Shown: one piece after another, positions 42,064 through 54,376 of the stretch
How the letters are laid out: each line of letters starts with the position of its first letter
How positions within the stretch are numbered: the first letter of the stretch is position 1
Source: Capitulum mitella
Taxonomy: Eukaryota > Arthropoda > Thecostraca > Pollicipedomorpha > Pollicipedidae
Length of the DNA: 64,000 nucleotides
Direction of reading: 5' to 3'
Assembly (NCBI GenBank): GCA_030062745.1
Contig: CP099846.1
Span: 22,199,201 to 22,263,200 of the forward strand
Notes under the pieces: model-generated
What the model saw: the letters and a program-made list of their open reading frames with translations, nothing else
Told to the model about the DNA's origin: nothing
Databases searched by the model: none
Made by a program: the position numbers and the translations under genes

Positions 42064-44018
42064 CTCCTTGGCACGCTCCGATCCAGCGGCCAGCAGCCGG
42101 AAGAGCGATCACGTGACCTGGCGCCGTGCCAACCACGACACGCGGCGCAGTGCCTGGTGCACCACTGGCGGGAAAAGACTAGCGTTTCGTCTTGGTATTT
42201 CGGTCCTGTTGGACCATTTCAGAAAAGATAAACCGTACGACGATAACTGCAGGCAATCCCATGCTCCCAGCCTTTTCGACCGATTCCCTTCAAATCTTCA
42301 CCAATCGACGTCGATCAATAAATTCCCCGTCCTTCTAGCATTTCATGGTCCTAGCCTTGGAAGACTAAAACATCAGCTGGCTGAGACGATTGAAACCATG
42401 TTGGAAATTATAGGTCGTCCGTCGTCCATTCAAACTGGACTGCAAAGCCCTGACGCAGGTTCCGACGTCAAATCGCGAATTAATTTAGGCAAATACAGAG
42501 AAAGGACGCAAGCAACAGAAGAAGAAAAGCCATGGGCTGAAAGCAAACTCAAGCCAGCTTAAGAAAAAGAACAGCACAGTGACTAGCTACGTATGGTTTG
42601 GGCCCGGGCGGGCGTGTAAGAAACGGGAAAAAAGACTGAACAAGAGAGAAAGAGAACGAAAAGTTAAATTTGGGCTGGGGACCTGAGTGCCACGGTACGT
42701 CCACCCGCGTCCGCTGCGGTTGTCAAAGGTTGGCGGAATAACCCCAAAAGCGATTACCAAAGACGGACCGAAGGAGTCGCTGACAAACGTCAGTAAGCAA
42801 ACCTCGTAGAATGTACGGAATAAATGAATCACAGAGCGGGTCGTGGGTCAGAATGCAGAACGCGAGGGTATGACGGGAGCAAACCGGCCAAACGTCGGTT
42901 TTCCGATACTAGGACATACTTTGAACGTCATGAGTTCAAGGACCAAAGTTAAAGATAAATATCATGGTGTCGGTGTTCTTCGGTGAGCGGCACTTTCGGC
43001 CACTTCATGGCAGTGAGCTTGCTCATCGTCTGCATGACGCCTAACATCCGTTTTACAAGTGTCTCATTCAGTCATACATATGTTTGCGTTGTCCTTTACC
43101 TGTGTGCGGCGTATTGTATTTAGCAGTCCCCTAGTCAGTAGCTTCACACATCACTGCTTGTCGATTTCCGAACAAAAGCCGCAATAGTCACATACTTGGT
43201 TATTTATCCTCCCTCTCGTCCTCGTTTCGCAGTCCTAATCTTTTAAACATGTCCTAGCCGACAAATCTAAGAGACACTTTTCCCTATTCATTCAGCCCCT
43301 AACTCCACAATGATCTGACGGGTCGAAGGAGTTCTAACCAAATACCCAAGCCATTGCGCGCTTTTTTCCTCTGTAATCCCGATCCTTATCCTCAAAACCT
43401 TTCCGGCACAATTGGAGGGCCACTTAAACCAACCTATCTCCTTCATCCTGTGGTTCTGAAAAATCACAGTTGGTTAAAGGAACTCTGTTCACAACCATTC
43501 CAAACCAAAACGCGTTCTATGGTCAGCTAGAAACTACAATCTCTCTCAACGCCGCTGTTCTGTTGAGCATCCCCAAGCTGACTGCGCCCCACCGTAACAC
43601 CTAATGCACACCCAGCCATTCTTGCAGTACATCAGCTGTTATCACAGCTCGCCGCACGTCAGGACCGTCGAAGATCAGAAGGCACGAGACCTGCGAAGAG
43701 AACGCGCCGAACATCCTTCCCTCCGGATCGATCCGCGGCAGAGCATGTCCGTCAAGTGGGCTCTGAACACCGTTCTCCTGTGCGGAACGGGCTGGCACCC
43801 TTCCACAAGGGGCTTGACGTCACGGGCCGTACTCCTCGGTGCCGCAAGCGTCCGTCCCATCAAGCCAGACGTCATCACCACGCTCCAGGCACACGGGGGG
43901 CAGGAATATTCGGCCCGCAATCATTTCAATGTCACCAAAAAGAGGGACCGGACAGCGGCACGCGTTCTACCGCGCTGAATTATATGTCGAATTCTCGTCA
44001 TTTCAAAATCCAGCTTTT
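42064..44018. other. Intergenic, several unassigned frames
   Basis: Frames at 42068..42562 (+, 164 codons), 42587..42832 (-) and 43604..43978 (+, 124 codons) have no recognisable motif. The stretch 43250..44000 might be retroelement debris, but I cannot name a domain. Confidence 0.3.
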
Positions 44019-44769
44019 GGGTCGTTCCACGTGAGGTCAACCACGGGATAACACATCATAGTCTCAAATTGCGATGAAATTTTGTCCAGGGGTAATCTGT
44101 GGCTGAGATGTCAGATTTTCACTGTTAGCTTTGTCGGACAAGCGGTTTTTGCGCTAGAGCAATTTGAAGTTCTGAAATTCGATGATTTTTGGCCAAACCT
44201 TTGATGAAGTAATATGTGTTATTTCAGTAACTAATGATCTTATTTTCAAAAACTAGATGTGATCAAGATGAAATACTGCAACGTTCTGCTATTCGCCTTT
44301 TCCGATATTCCGTCTGTTTTTTTCTTGACGATAAAACCGCTTTAGAGTCAAATTTGGAAGATGTGACCAGTGATTCCGATTAAAAGCGGGCATGGATAAA
44401 ATGTTTTTTCACAGCTCTTATTCGTTTTAAGTCAAGAAAGTGCCTCATTGTTGTGCTAAACCCTATTCACACACGTATAATTCGCAACGGTTTTGCTGCA
44501 AATATCCTCGTTTGGCATTGTCGTCTAGTACAGGCGGAAAATAGTATAAGACTACAGGTATAAACTGTTTATGGTATGCGTGCCACTTTTTCACCTGATG
44601 CTGTTCTGAATAAAACAGCAAATAGCCCCACTATTGTCAACAGCATCACTATCACCGCCATCGTCGTCTTCACATTCGTCACCATCAGCAACATCTATAT
44701 AGCTGGATGGGTATAAAAAAACGTCCGTGCTGAGAAATCAAAATCGTTGAGGGATTAGTAGGTTCACAG

Positions 44770-46019
44770 TTACAAGAAACACTCTACAAAGAAAAACTTC
44801 ATCTTATCACTGAGATGTTCTTGGCAAGTATACATGTCCACTGCCGTCAAAAACTGGCGCACTTGAACCCTCTGCAGGCTAGCACGAGCAGCTGCTCGTT
44901 TGACAGTTACACCTATGCCATCACAAACATTTTTGCCTGGGCAGTTGCAAAGAAGTTCCACTCCGCATCAATCCCGCTCATCCTTGTGATGGCAATGTCT
45001 ACAAAATTTTTTTACCTATTTTTGCATTGGCCGGAGCATCCATCCGAACGGTACACTGTCTTGTTTACGCCGGGCAGCATGACTCTAATACGTGGCACGA
45101 GAACTCGCTGAAAGGCAAAGACCACTGTAGTGTTTTGCGCTGTTGTACCGGACAGGCAGCAAAAACTGACATGAGCAAGTTTTGAACTTCCTCTGTAGTA
45201 AACGACAAACGGATGCACAGTGCACTGCAGACTACTCGAATGCATTCCCTGACTAGCGTCCTGTACAATGCACGAACAGTTTTCGGCGAAGTCTCCAAGA
45301 ACAGCTGCGTCACTCGCGAGCAGTTTCTTTAAGCGATGCTGTAAACTCGGCCTGCTTGACAAATATGTAATGATGAACGGTCAGATCGTGCAGTGCTTTG
45401 CATAGTGTCGGAGCGAAATCATCAACAGACTGAACTAGTTCCATCAAATTACACCTGTCGGTGGATACCCACTGTTTATATCGTACTTCTGACATATAGT
45501 CCATTTCATCGAGACTTTCCAAGAAATCTCTTACGCCCTGCTTTCCTGGGCACGACTCACACTTATGTATCATGCACTCCTTGTTTTCAGTGCTACAAAC
45601 TGCTCTAGCCATCATCTTTTTATAGCTGAGCCCACTTACACCCAGAGCGTCTAATAACAGTTCCGGGTTCCGGTGGTGCAAACAAACGCAGACAGAATGG
45701 GTGCCCCCTGCTCCGGCCAACACACAGTGTCACGGTCGCAATGATGCCGATGTTAAAAACCCGATCACTGGATTACCGTCATCTTTTTAAAACAGGTGAT
45801 AAAGTACAGCTGTTTTTGGACAGTTACTTTTTGCCCACTCTCATCGCGTACCTTAAGACAGTCCTTTTTACCAGGGCACATTCTGGACAACTTATCAGAC
45901 TCACAAAACGTTCTAACACTACGCTTTTCGTCCTCACTTACCATCTTTCCCTGATTTATGCTTGGCACCGATGGGAAAATACCCCGCTGGCGTTTCAGAC
46001 GCATGTTTGTTTTCCCCAT
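44770..46019 (-). pseudogene. Transposase-like gene with SDG...KN and HGK-type CDG motifs, frameshifted
   Basis: Minus-strand pieces in order are DKLSRMCPGKKDCLKVRDES (45900), VLAGAGGTHSVCVCLHHRNP (45725), HKCESCPGKQGVRDFLESLD, YKQWVSTDRCNLMELVQSVD, FVKQAEFTASLKETARE (ends 45310), AVLGDFAENCSCIVQDASQG, TVHPFVVYYRGS, VYRSDGCSGQCKNR and GKNVCDGIGVTVKRAAARAS (44940..44850). This series is well known to me from uncharacterised transposon proteins of arthropods, molluscs and cnidarians; the superfamily name escapes me. Breaks: a frameshift at about 45312..45330, a TAA just after CKNR near 45010, and a one-base loss at the HGK motif near 44950. There is also a degraded gap between 45765 and 45725. 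Confidence 0.7.
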
Positions 46020-46248
46020 GTAGCTGGACGTCCCGAAGAATGCAGCAGTTTCAACGACAACGTCAAAACTCGAAACTTACGTCCATGGTTCACTGATGAG
46101 TCGGAGACGTTTTTGAGCTCTGCCATCATTCTCTCGTACCTGGAGAAATTCTGATAAGATGTGATGTGGTTAGAATACTGCTATTGGTTATTACCCGATA
46201 GGCGATTCGCTCACCGTTCTTTCAAGCTGTGACTGTCGAAAAGCTGTC

Positions 46249-46330
46249 AGGGTAGCTCAGGTGTCTGGCAAGCTCCCGGTCTTGACCGAAGACCGGGAGC
46301 TTGTATTCTGGCTGTGTCGTCCGACATACC
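46249..46330 (+). repeat. tRNA-like A box followed by a perfect 15-bp hairpin
   Basis: GGTAGCTCAGGTGTCTGGCA fits a tRNA A box (TAGCTCAGnnGG). It runs into CAAGCTCCCGGTCTT, loop GACCG, AAGACCGGGAGCTTG (46269..46303), a perfect 15-bp stem. There is no clear B box or acceptor stem, so it is a tRNA-derived repeat or relic rather than a tRNA gene. It lies inside the 4.6 kb transposon. Confidence 0.4.
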
Positions 46331-48662
46331 CCAAAATGACTCGACACGAAATTGTTAATCCGTGATGGCCAATTGAGCTATATATGGCTGTGGACGTGAA
46401 GTTTCGTTGTTGCTCTGCACTTCGCCCACAGGGCGTCTTTAGAGAATGATCCCAAAGAAGGATATCCACATCTGAGAATCACTACCTGAAGGTGTGCTCT
46501 TGTTCTTGAGACCATTTTAGGCGTGCGGCCATGTGGACGGGAATACGCTATCATAGATTAACTTACGCAGCATGTCGACAATTACAGCAAGCTTTCCAAC
46601 GATTTATTTTGACACGACACTCAACATTTCCCTCTCCTAATACATTTAAGTGGATTAATTGGATGTTCCAGAATAAGGTATTCTGGTGCGTACATTACAG
46701 GCATTTATAGCTTCCTACTGTTTTATGGAGATCATGCGATTTTACTTATTCTTCCAAGCGGTCATCTTTGGCTTGTTTTGAAGTTGGAGGCCCGGGTGAA
46801 TCTGGAGGTATCTGATAAGTGCTCTTGAATTATCTTTTCAGATTTTGTGACACACGCTTGAACCTCATTCTTCCTTTGTTTTAGCGCTGACTCGCATTCA
46901 TGCCACCTGCAGCACGGTTTTATTACTTATTTTGATTATGGTTGTGGCAACAGGGAACAGATGGCGGTTTCTGTGCAGTGGGTAGCGGCGGTTACAGTGA
47001 CAGTGCCTCAGAAACTGTACGTACCTAGCGTGTGACGAATACTCTAATCAATGATTTCCCGTTCCTTCCAAAAGTTAGATCTGAGAGAGGTTGGGAGAGG
47101 CTATCGCCCCCTCCCCTGGCATCATTCAATGCCCACCCACTCCCGTGCTAGGCCACCCAAAGCGGTGCCCTTCAGGGCGTTGGCGCAACCTGACCTAACA
47201 GAAGTCGTTGGCTCTGAATATGTCGCCCCGTACTCCCCGCCGCCCATTGGGAATCCCTCCCTCCCACACACAAAAAAAAGAAATCCTGGATTCGGTCCTG
47301 TCTCTTCCTTGTGTTTAAGTGATTTTTCTGCTTTCGCAACAAACAGGATATGACATCTCCCATCCAAGTCGCGCTACAATGACACCTCGATGCAGATCTT
47401 CCGCACTTGTATGATATAAAAGTAATACAAGAAAATGAAATCGTAATAAGTGCAAGGTGCAAACTCGCCGATTCTCACTGGAGTTTCATCCAAGAGCGGC
47501 AAAACATCGCCAATAACTGTTGCTGCTACACCCCTTGCTGGCGCTGATGGCAACGCGTAGTGCCGAGCGCCACCGGAATCTTGTGAGGCGTCCCCAGCAC
47601 ATTCTTCTGCGGAAACCGACGAGCTTTCTGATTTCTGGTAGCTTTGCTCCACACCTCGCCGTCTTAGCTTTTAAAGGCAAGAACGACATGCCTGGTATTC
47701 CGTTTTGCCGCCCTTAGCAGCACTAAGAAGCCTTTTTTGTGCGTCGTCATTGGGTCACGGCAAGACAGTCGCTGCGATCTCGGCATATTGATCAGACTGC
47801 TCGGTAACCACACGCCCACCGGCACTGACCATCTTCGCACGACATGCTGCAGCTCCCAGACTCGTTCCCCCTTGTCTCATGGTTTCAACCGGCTGCGCAC
47901 TTAGCGCTTGACCGCCTCCGCGACGCATTTCCCTGAAACATGTTATGTGGGCCATGGCTATGCGGCGCGGCTGTCTATCATCGAAAAAAATGACTACATC
48001 TTCGCAGCGGCAGACACATGACATTAAACACGATACGATTGCGTAATGTGTGACATATAAATGAAAGAAAGCAATGACCTAGGATGTTCAAAACTATTTT
48101 CCCTGGTCGTTCATCATACTTTTTGCCAGTCCAGGTCGGAGACCCCTGACAAGGACGTGTTCGGTGAAAACATCGTAAGTTTGACTTGCAATGTGTGACA
48201 CTGAAAACCAAAATGGCGACATTTTCTCGATTTAAAACGAATTAGAATCCTTTGGAGATAATTTTACCTCTTAAAAGTTTCAATGGGAATCACTGGCCAC
48301 ATATTCAAAATTTGACCTTGAAAACATGTTTCAAGGTCAAATAAAAGCAAAAGATGTCTGGAAAAATACGAATAGCAGGAAGATGCAGTATTTGATTCTC
48401 ATCATTATGGTACCCAGGTTGTGAAAATGGGTTCATTGGTTACTGAAATGATACGCATTATTCCACCACCAGTTTAGCCAAAAATCACCAGTTTATAAAT
48501 TCCAAATTGCTTCAACATAAAAACCGCTCGTCAGAGTGAGCTGAAAGGCGAAAATCCAAAGTCCCAGCCACAGGTTACCCATGGGACCAAATTTCATCGA
48601 ACTTTGAGACTATGTCGCGTTAATTTCGGTAGGTGCCTGGTCGACATGTCCTGGAACGTCCC

Positions 48663-49375
48663 TTCTAGAACATCGCAAATGGTGCACTACTTGTCTGTCA
48701 AAACGCCATATTGTTGTTCGATTTAAAGTCGTTTGCAAAATCACTCGCTCCAATCATCATCACGTGCATTTGCACCTTATCCACACAAGTACGGCTTTCC
48801 GTAAGCGCGCGTGTCCAACAATAACAGCAGAAACATCGAAGGTAAAAATACAGTCATGCAAGACAACAGACATGTACACTCTTAACAGAGGTGTGGTTTC
48901 CTATCTCTTTGTGGGTGCCCCGGCACCCACAAAGTGGAAATGGGCGCCCACATTACGACTTGGGCACCCACAGCTTAAAGTATGTTTCAATATTCAAATG
49001 TAATTATATTCTCAGGCCCATGACGTTAACCACCTAAAAAAGCTTCATCAGTAATCACTGGAACCTATTTACTCCATTGTCGCCTACCAACTGCTTTTTT
49101 CCACCACCCTCCAAATAAAACTGTGTCAAGCTGGTTCCTGGAGCAAGGTTCTCCATTAAGAGGAGCGTACCTACTCAAATCGTGGCTTTAACTATACACT
49201 TGCAAATGAAGAGGACATGTTTATGAATCGAAGCGTAGATGCCATTTATTCTTGCCAACTCGCTCTCTTTGGTCCATATTTTGTTTGGGTGAGCACGCTG
49301 GCTGCCAGCCCAATTTTGATCTATTTACCCCAACTTCTTGTCAACATAAAGATCACCGATAAAACGTGCTAGAGT
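48663..49375. other. Intergenic, no gene recognised
   Basis: A local inverted repeat, GTGGGTGCCCCGGCACCCAC (48911..48930), is followed by two more GGGCGCCCAC/GGGCACCCAC words. No coding signal is seen. Confidence 0.4.
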
Positions 49376-49651
49376 CAAGCACGTAGCCAGAAATTCCCGG
49401 GGGGGGGGGGCAAATGTCAGATGTTGTCATATGCCACTGGAGTATGACGAAATTTGTAGGAAAACGCAAAAATCTGACGCAGTTAACCTCAAATTTAACG
49501 TACAGCAAGGGCATATAATGCTTGCTTTTGCAGTACATATGACCGCTATTCCTTATTCATGCGAAATTGCTAAATATCTAGTGTAGACCGCTTGGCTAAG
49601 GGGGAAAAGAAGGCAAGGTCCCATGCCCCCGGCTTCTTGGCTACGTGCCTC
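49376..49651 (+). mobile_element. hAT-type MITE, full-length copy (276 bp)
   Basis: Ends CAAGCACGTAGCCAG and TTGGCTACGTGCCTC match the family at 24098 and 63204, with the body words ATATAATGCTTGCTTTTGC and TAGTGTAGACCGCTTGGCT. The flanks GCTAGAGT and GTTGGTGT agree at 5/8, so this copy is older or the borders are slightly off. Confidence 0.75.
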
Positions 49652-50829
49652 GTTGGTGTATCGTTAGCCTCAGCAATGTCCAAGCTGACAGTAGCCAACG
49701 AACTCCAAAATTATGAAGGCGGCCTTCATGAATTCAGGTACGTACCGTTACAGTTCCACGAACTTCCCCGCAGGTATGCATTACATGAACAGATCAAAAT
49801 ACGCCGGTGTTGTCTGTCAAAAAACGATCGTCCCTCCAATACTGTGTTGTATTTCGCGTACCGATAACACTGTCAACGAAAACGACAGCTAAAATGCGTG
49901 AAATACTGGTCTAAGATTACCAAAATGCACTGTTCATTCACATGATAATTTAGGACCAACCTTAAATATTCCTCACAGTGTGTTTTCGGCTTACCGGCAT
50001 AACCAGAAACATTCCTGTTTCCACGATTTACGTAACACATCCTTCTGTAATTTACCTCTCGTAATACCTTTTTTTTAAAATCATTTCTCTGAACTTAGGC
50101 ATAAACGCCTGTTACACCCCCCCCCCCAAACGCAGTGCATTGATGTCCCCATAGCCTTTTGGGCACCGATAATCATTTTACAAAAAACACAGCCATGACT
50201 CTTATAAATCATTACAAAGACGCTGCATGAGCTCAGACTTAAATTGCGGCACAGTCGAATTGTGAAGTTTCCGGAGCATCTTATCGAATTCCTTAGCAGC
50301 AGCACAGGACGACACTTTCCGGTGTTCGTGTTTGGTTTCGGCGATTTCAACTGTAATGTTGCGTTTCGCCGATGTGGAACAAAGAACTTAGCCCGCCCAA
50401 AAACGTCAGAGTGTAGGTTTTGAAGTTCGGGTTTGTCACCCTGATGGAAATCGAACACAACTGTACAGCCAACCGCGCTCTCTTAGGATTCGAAGCGCTA
50501 TTTTTTTTTGTTGAAGTATGTGATAGAAAGAGACACATTTTAGGTGTCGTACCAAGGCCAAATAAATCACACGAAAGGATTTCCGGGAGAGTTGCGTTTT
50601 AATTTTGGTTTGGGATTTTTATCATGTAAGTGGTATGTCACCATTTGCCACCACTTCTTATTTATGAAGACATACAACCATTGCATTACGATGACGTTAA
50701 AATATTCAACTTATGTGCATTGTCATCACGGAGTGCATGGTTCAATTTTGCTGCGCAAACCACTAAGAATTATATTCATTGCCTTCCTCAATCGTCGCCG
50801 TTTCCGCCATTTCCGTTACCTCCACCATC
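49652..50829. other. Intergenic, no gene recognised
   Basis: Short frames occur on both strands (50081..50458, 50347..50538, 50420..50602) with no domain. This could include the 3' UTR of the minus-strand exon at 50830..51186. Confidence 0.35.
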
Positions 50830-51186
50830 TCAGTCTCCTCCGTTACCGCCATCGCCGCAATCGCCGCCATCGTAACAGTCGCCGTCATCGCCGCCATCGT
50901 AGCAGTCGCCGCCATCACCGCAGTCGCCGCCTTCGCCAAAGCAACCTCCACCGCCGTCCGAGGCTGATTCGTCACACTCGCAAAGGCAGCACCACGCACA
51001 GTCGTCCTCAGTCGTTGCCTCAGGGTAGTAGCTGTCGGCCCCCGGCTTTGCCTTGTTTTTCTTCTTTCGTTCCAGAGAATCATCCTGCGACAGCTGCGCC
51101 AAGCTCCCAGGCTGTTGGTCGACTACAGGTGGCACTTCATCTTGGCCATGCAGGGATGCCGGCGGAACGCCCACGTCTTCCATGAT
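50830..51186 (-). CDS. Candidate last exon: Cys/Gly/Asp-rich protein
   Basis: On the minus strand an acceptor with a good pyrimidine tract (GTCTGTCTGCCTCAG|) opens into ATC ATG GAA GAC and 118 codons to TGA (50832..50830). The start could be the ATG at 51183 or an upstream exon. The first half is ordinary soluble sequence (EDVGVPPASLHGQDEVPPVV, then LERKKKNKAKPGADSYYPEA). Next comes DDCAWCCLCECDE and a repeat of GGDCGDGGDCYDGG type encoded by GGC-GAY-TGY triplets. The Cys cluster before a Cys-Gly-Asp tail slightly resembles I-mfa or metal-binding tails, but I do not assign it. The GC-rich codon use fits the other host exons. The opposite strand reads as Arg/His-rich shadow. Confidence 0.4.
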   Translation of the reverse strand: MMEDVGVPPASLHGQDEVPPVVDQQPGSLAQLSQDDSLERKKKNKAKPGADSYYPEATTEDDCAWCCLCECDESASDGGGGCFGEGGDCGDGGDCYDGGDDGDCYDGGDCGDGGNGGD

Positions 51187-51271
51187 CTGAGGCAGACAGA
51201 CGCCGTGAATTACCGCGATAAATGATCGGACGCCTTTGAATGTCTTACTTCACCCTCGATGCCCGGGGCAG

Positions 51272-51352
51272 TCCGCGATTATCGACATGATTCACTCAAA
51301 CGTGACCCATCACAAGAGGGAGTGGAAAGGACTGCTCGGCAGGCTTCCCCAG
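51272..51352 (+). CDS. Possible 27-codon internal exon, unassigned
   Basis: Between CCCGGGGCAG| and CCCCAG|GTAAAC the + strand is open in phase 0 at both ends and reads SAIIDMIHSNVTHHKREWKG then LLGRLPQ, an amphipathic helix-like peptide. I cannot identify it and no partner exon is evident. It sits head-to-head with the minus-strand exon 90 bp away. Confidence 0.18.
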
Positions 51353-53144
51353 GTAAACACAGAGATTGACCCAGCTGGCCCCGATGCTCACTCGCGGCCC
51401 TTGGACGGCACAAAGCACCCATGGTGCGTGCAAAAACTGCCAGGAACAGTGGACAAAAGCTGGGAAGAAAGTAACAAATATGAAAAGTAAACAAAGGAAG
51501 GGAAACGGGACGAAACAAAATGTGGTGTTGCCTAACGCAACAGGCGCCAGAGCGGCTTAAAACGCGGAGGGCTAAGACGATAGAAGTGACGCTGACTTCC
51601 GAACAAAATGCGGCAATTCAGATGCCGATGAAACGAAACAAGGAAGGGAAGATGCGGCGCCGCTGCCAGCAGGACTCCTAAAAAATACCATTTTCGGGTT
51701 AACTACCAAATAATCGGAAAAATGCATGCTTGCTTAAATGCATTCTTAAAGAAAAACTGCAAATTGGTATATGGAACACTAGAAACGCATCGATATCGGA
51801 GGTACAAAGATCAGTTTTGCCAAAATAAGTTTCCAGTTGGGTTTTGAGGTGAATGGCAGACAAGGATCGTGCCCTGGCGGGTGAGAGTAACGGTAACCGG
51901 TGCCTCTTGCCTCTTCTATGCCATTGTAATCATATGGGTGACGTGTACATCCTATCCATCGCATATCACTGGCCCTGCATGTCACTGTCAAATCTGTGTC
52001 GCATCAGTTTACATTTATTATATACGCCACTATCTTCCTGGACTTTTTTGGTTTCGCTTTAGAGAATGCAGCCGTTGTGTGTCGAGAAAGTATTCTTCAC
52101 TTTGTAGAACTACTGAGGTCCAGTGGCCAAAAATAAAAATAAAAAGAAACGTTTACCGTGTACCGTGGATTGGGCTCGACCAGCACAGGGTTTCTCACCC
52201 AATTATCATCTGAAAATAATAAACGGGTGTCCTATTTTCCCAACCATCCCTCGACAAAGACACCTGGTAACATGAAAATGAACAGAGGGAAACCAGGGGG
52301 AACTGGGAGACAGATGCTGCCTAGCAATGGTTTATCAACCGCCACCTGATGAATACTATTTTTGTTACCAGTACGAGTCCACGCTCATGCAAATACGCTT
52401 TCATTTTAAGAGGTGCCATTCTACCACACGTCCGGTGATCAAGCTGAGGACAGATAAAAGATCATGGGAAAACTGGTAACGTTTTAGGGAAAACTGGTAA
52501 TACCTGATGTTGCTTAGCTGATGTAACGTTGGGTGAGATAGTCTAGGCGCTCACCATAAGGTACCAAACATGGTTATTTCCGACTTATAAGACATGTACA
52601 CTGGCGGATTGCCAGATATGCATCCCTAACAACCCCACATGTCAATAGTTTTAAAATATTAACATTTTTATAAGTACCTAGAGACGGAAGTGGAGATAGG
52701 CTTCCTCTTTCGTTTTGTATTACTTCGGAATGATTTGACCGTTTGAACTTCTCCGCTGTTCAAAAAGATTGTTCAGTACTAAAAAGATTGCCCCAGTTTC
52801 TCGCAATAATTGATTGCTCCATTCAAAATGTATTTTGGCTATTTCAGGATACATAACAGATCGAGGTAAAAGTGTGGCCTAGATATGGCGAGCAAAAAAG
52901 ACATCCAGTAAAAATCCCTTAAAATGGCCCTGGTCTATCATAAAGCAAATCAAGAAAGCGACCAGTCTAGGTCTGCTCGAGCTGAGAGATGCCCCAGACG
53001 TCTGGGTCACGGCACCCAAGGCAACTCGTAATTAGTGCTATCCCAGGCGTCTGGTTTGCAGGTTCTGGGTGTGGTGTCGTGTACGTGTCAGTCTCGTAGT
53101 AGGTATTGTGCAGTAGAGATGCCGTGAAGGATCTTCAGCCCTTA
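51353..53144. other. Intergenic, no gene recognised
   Basis: Short frames without domains (51853..52213). The region is AT-rich from 51600 on. Confidence 0.35.
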
Positions 53145-53148
53145 TTAA

Positions 53149-54372
53149 CCCGCGCACGACCGTCGGTCCGTTTCGAACATGGGCAACTGGGGGGGGGGGG
53201 CAGTTGGCCGTCCCCCCTCTAACTCACGAACGGTTGGTCGCACGATAAAAATAAGCACACCGTTGGAAAGCTTGTAACGAGTAGAGCTCGAAACTGGTCA
53301 CATTTTTAGTTTTAGATAATATGTAAGCAATTTACGCCCTATATATGTTTTCTCATAGCCGATTGCATGAGACCAAGAAATGGCCTGAATCTCAAGGGCT
53401 GTGACTAAAAACGCTTAGGTAAAGGCACCAGCGCACAAGGAAAGATCCGCGGATGCCGATACACGTCTAATTTCCCAGATGTGTTCAATGTATACACCGA
53501 AACGTTGAGTTAAAGACACGGCATTTCTCGCGGTAGCTGTAGGCGTGCGCTGCTGCCGTATGCGTTTTTGTTGACAAATTGACGGGAACTAATTTTAGCG
53601 TTCCTTTATTTTCGCGAAAAAACAATCTATGTATATTTGATTGATCATAGAGGTTCTTGTGATGTTTTTTCATGCTTAAACTTTGGAAAAACCCATTAGT
53701 TACCAATGTACAAAATTGGCGGAGCTTTATTCGCGAGAGCCTGTTTATTTCTAAATTATGCTATTTTTTCAAACTTTTTGAGGTTTCTGGTATTACTTAC
53801 GTCTGTGCAAGCTAGTTCTGTCATTTTCTACCCATTCTGAGTAATTCATCGATGATTCTGATGGTGGTGCATTTTGGCTCACTACAGCTATTCGTGACCT
53901 GACCTCAGGTCAATGGCTGGAAGTCATTGATACTTTGCCCAATGACGGTAACTAGATGTCTGCTTCACTCCACACTAAAAATGTTATGAAATATTCCGTC
54001 AATTTCCGAAAAAAACGACGACATGTCTTAAAAATGGGCTTGACCTTAGGTCAATGACCCGGAAAATTCCGAAAAATCTGAGATAGCAGATTTGTTGCAT
54101 CTATCGCGATCACTAATCCCTGAAAGTATTATTGAGATATCTTGTTTTGCGGAAAAGTTAGAGGGCGCTAAACTTTCTTGGACATAGGTCCGTTTGACCT
54201 GACTTAGGTCAGGCACCTGATCTGATCTGAGATCAAAATTTTGACACGAGATGTAAAACTGATGAAGCAAAAGGTACACAAAGTTTCGTGACTCTGTGTT
54301 TGTTGGTTCTCTCGCAATCCCAGAAAAACCCCAGGGGGAGGCAGTCAACTGCCCCCCCCAGTCGGGGACGGG
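53149..54372 (+). mobile_element. TTAA-class non-autonomous element, family A, copy 2 (1224 bp)
   Basis: TTAA lies at 53145-53148 and 54373-54376. The left end CCCGCGCACGACCGTCGG and the inverted right end CCCGTCCCCGACTGGGG share CCCG and CCGAC-type words. It is nearly collinear with 61953..63172, with only scattered substitutions and short indels. The G-run length after the start differs between copies. AGGTCA-type words occur near 53900, 54045 and 54195. There is no coding frame. Confidence 0.85.
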
Positions 54373-54376
54373 TTAA

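Larger units (their letters stand above)
44019..48662 (-). mobile_element. 4.6 kb DNA transposon with ~420-bp inverted repeats and a broken transposase
   Basis: The left end GGGTCGTTCCACGTGAGGTC (44019) and the reverse complement of the right end, GGGACGTTCCAGGACATGTC (48662), begin homologous arms of about 420 bp. Shared words in order include CATAGTCTCAAA, CGATGAAATTT, CTGTGGCTG, GCAATTTG, GATTTTTGGC, ATTTCAGTAAC, AAATACTGCA, CTGCTATTCG and CCAGTGATTCC. A transposase-like gene on the minus strand occupies 46019..44770; upstream minus frames (47652..47374) may hold its N-terminus. Immediate flanks are TTTT and TTCT, so the target duplication is unclear. Confidence 0.75.

Noticed and set aside
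50544-51185. 213-codon + strand frame with RRHRRHRSSRR stretches
   Set aside because: Complement of the Gly-Asp-Cys triplet repeat on the minus strand.
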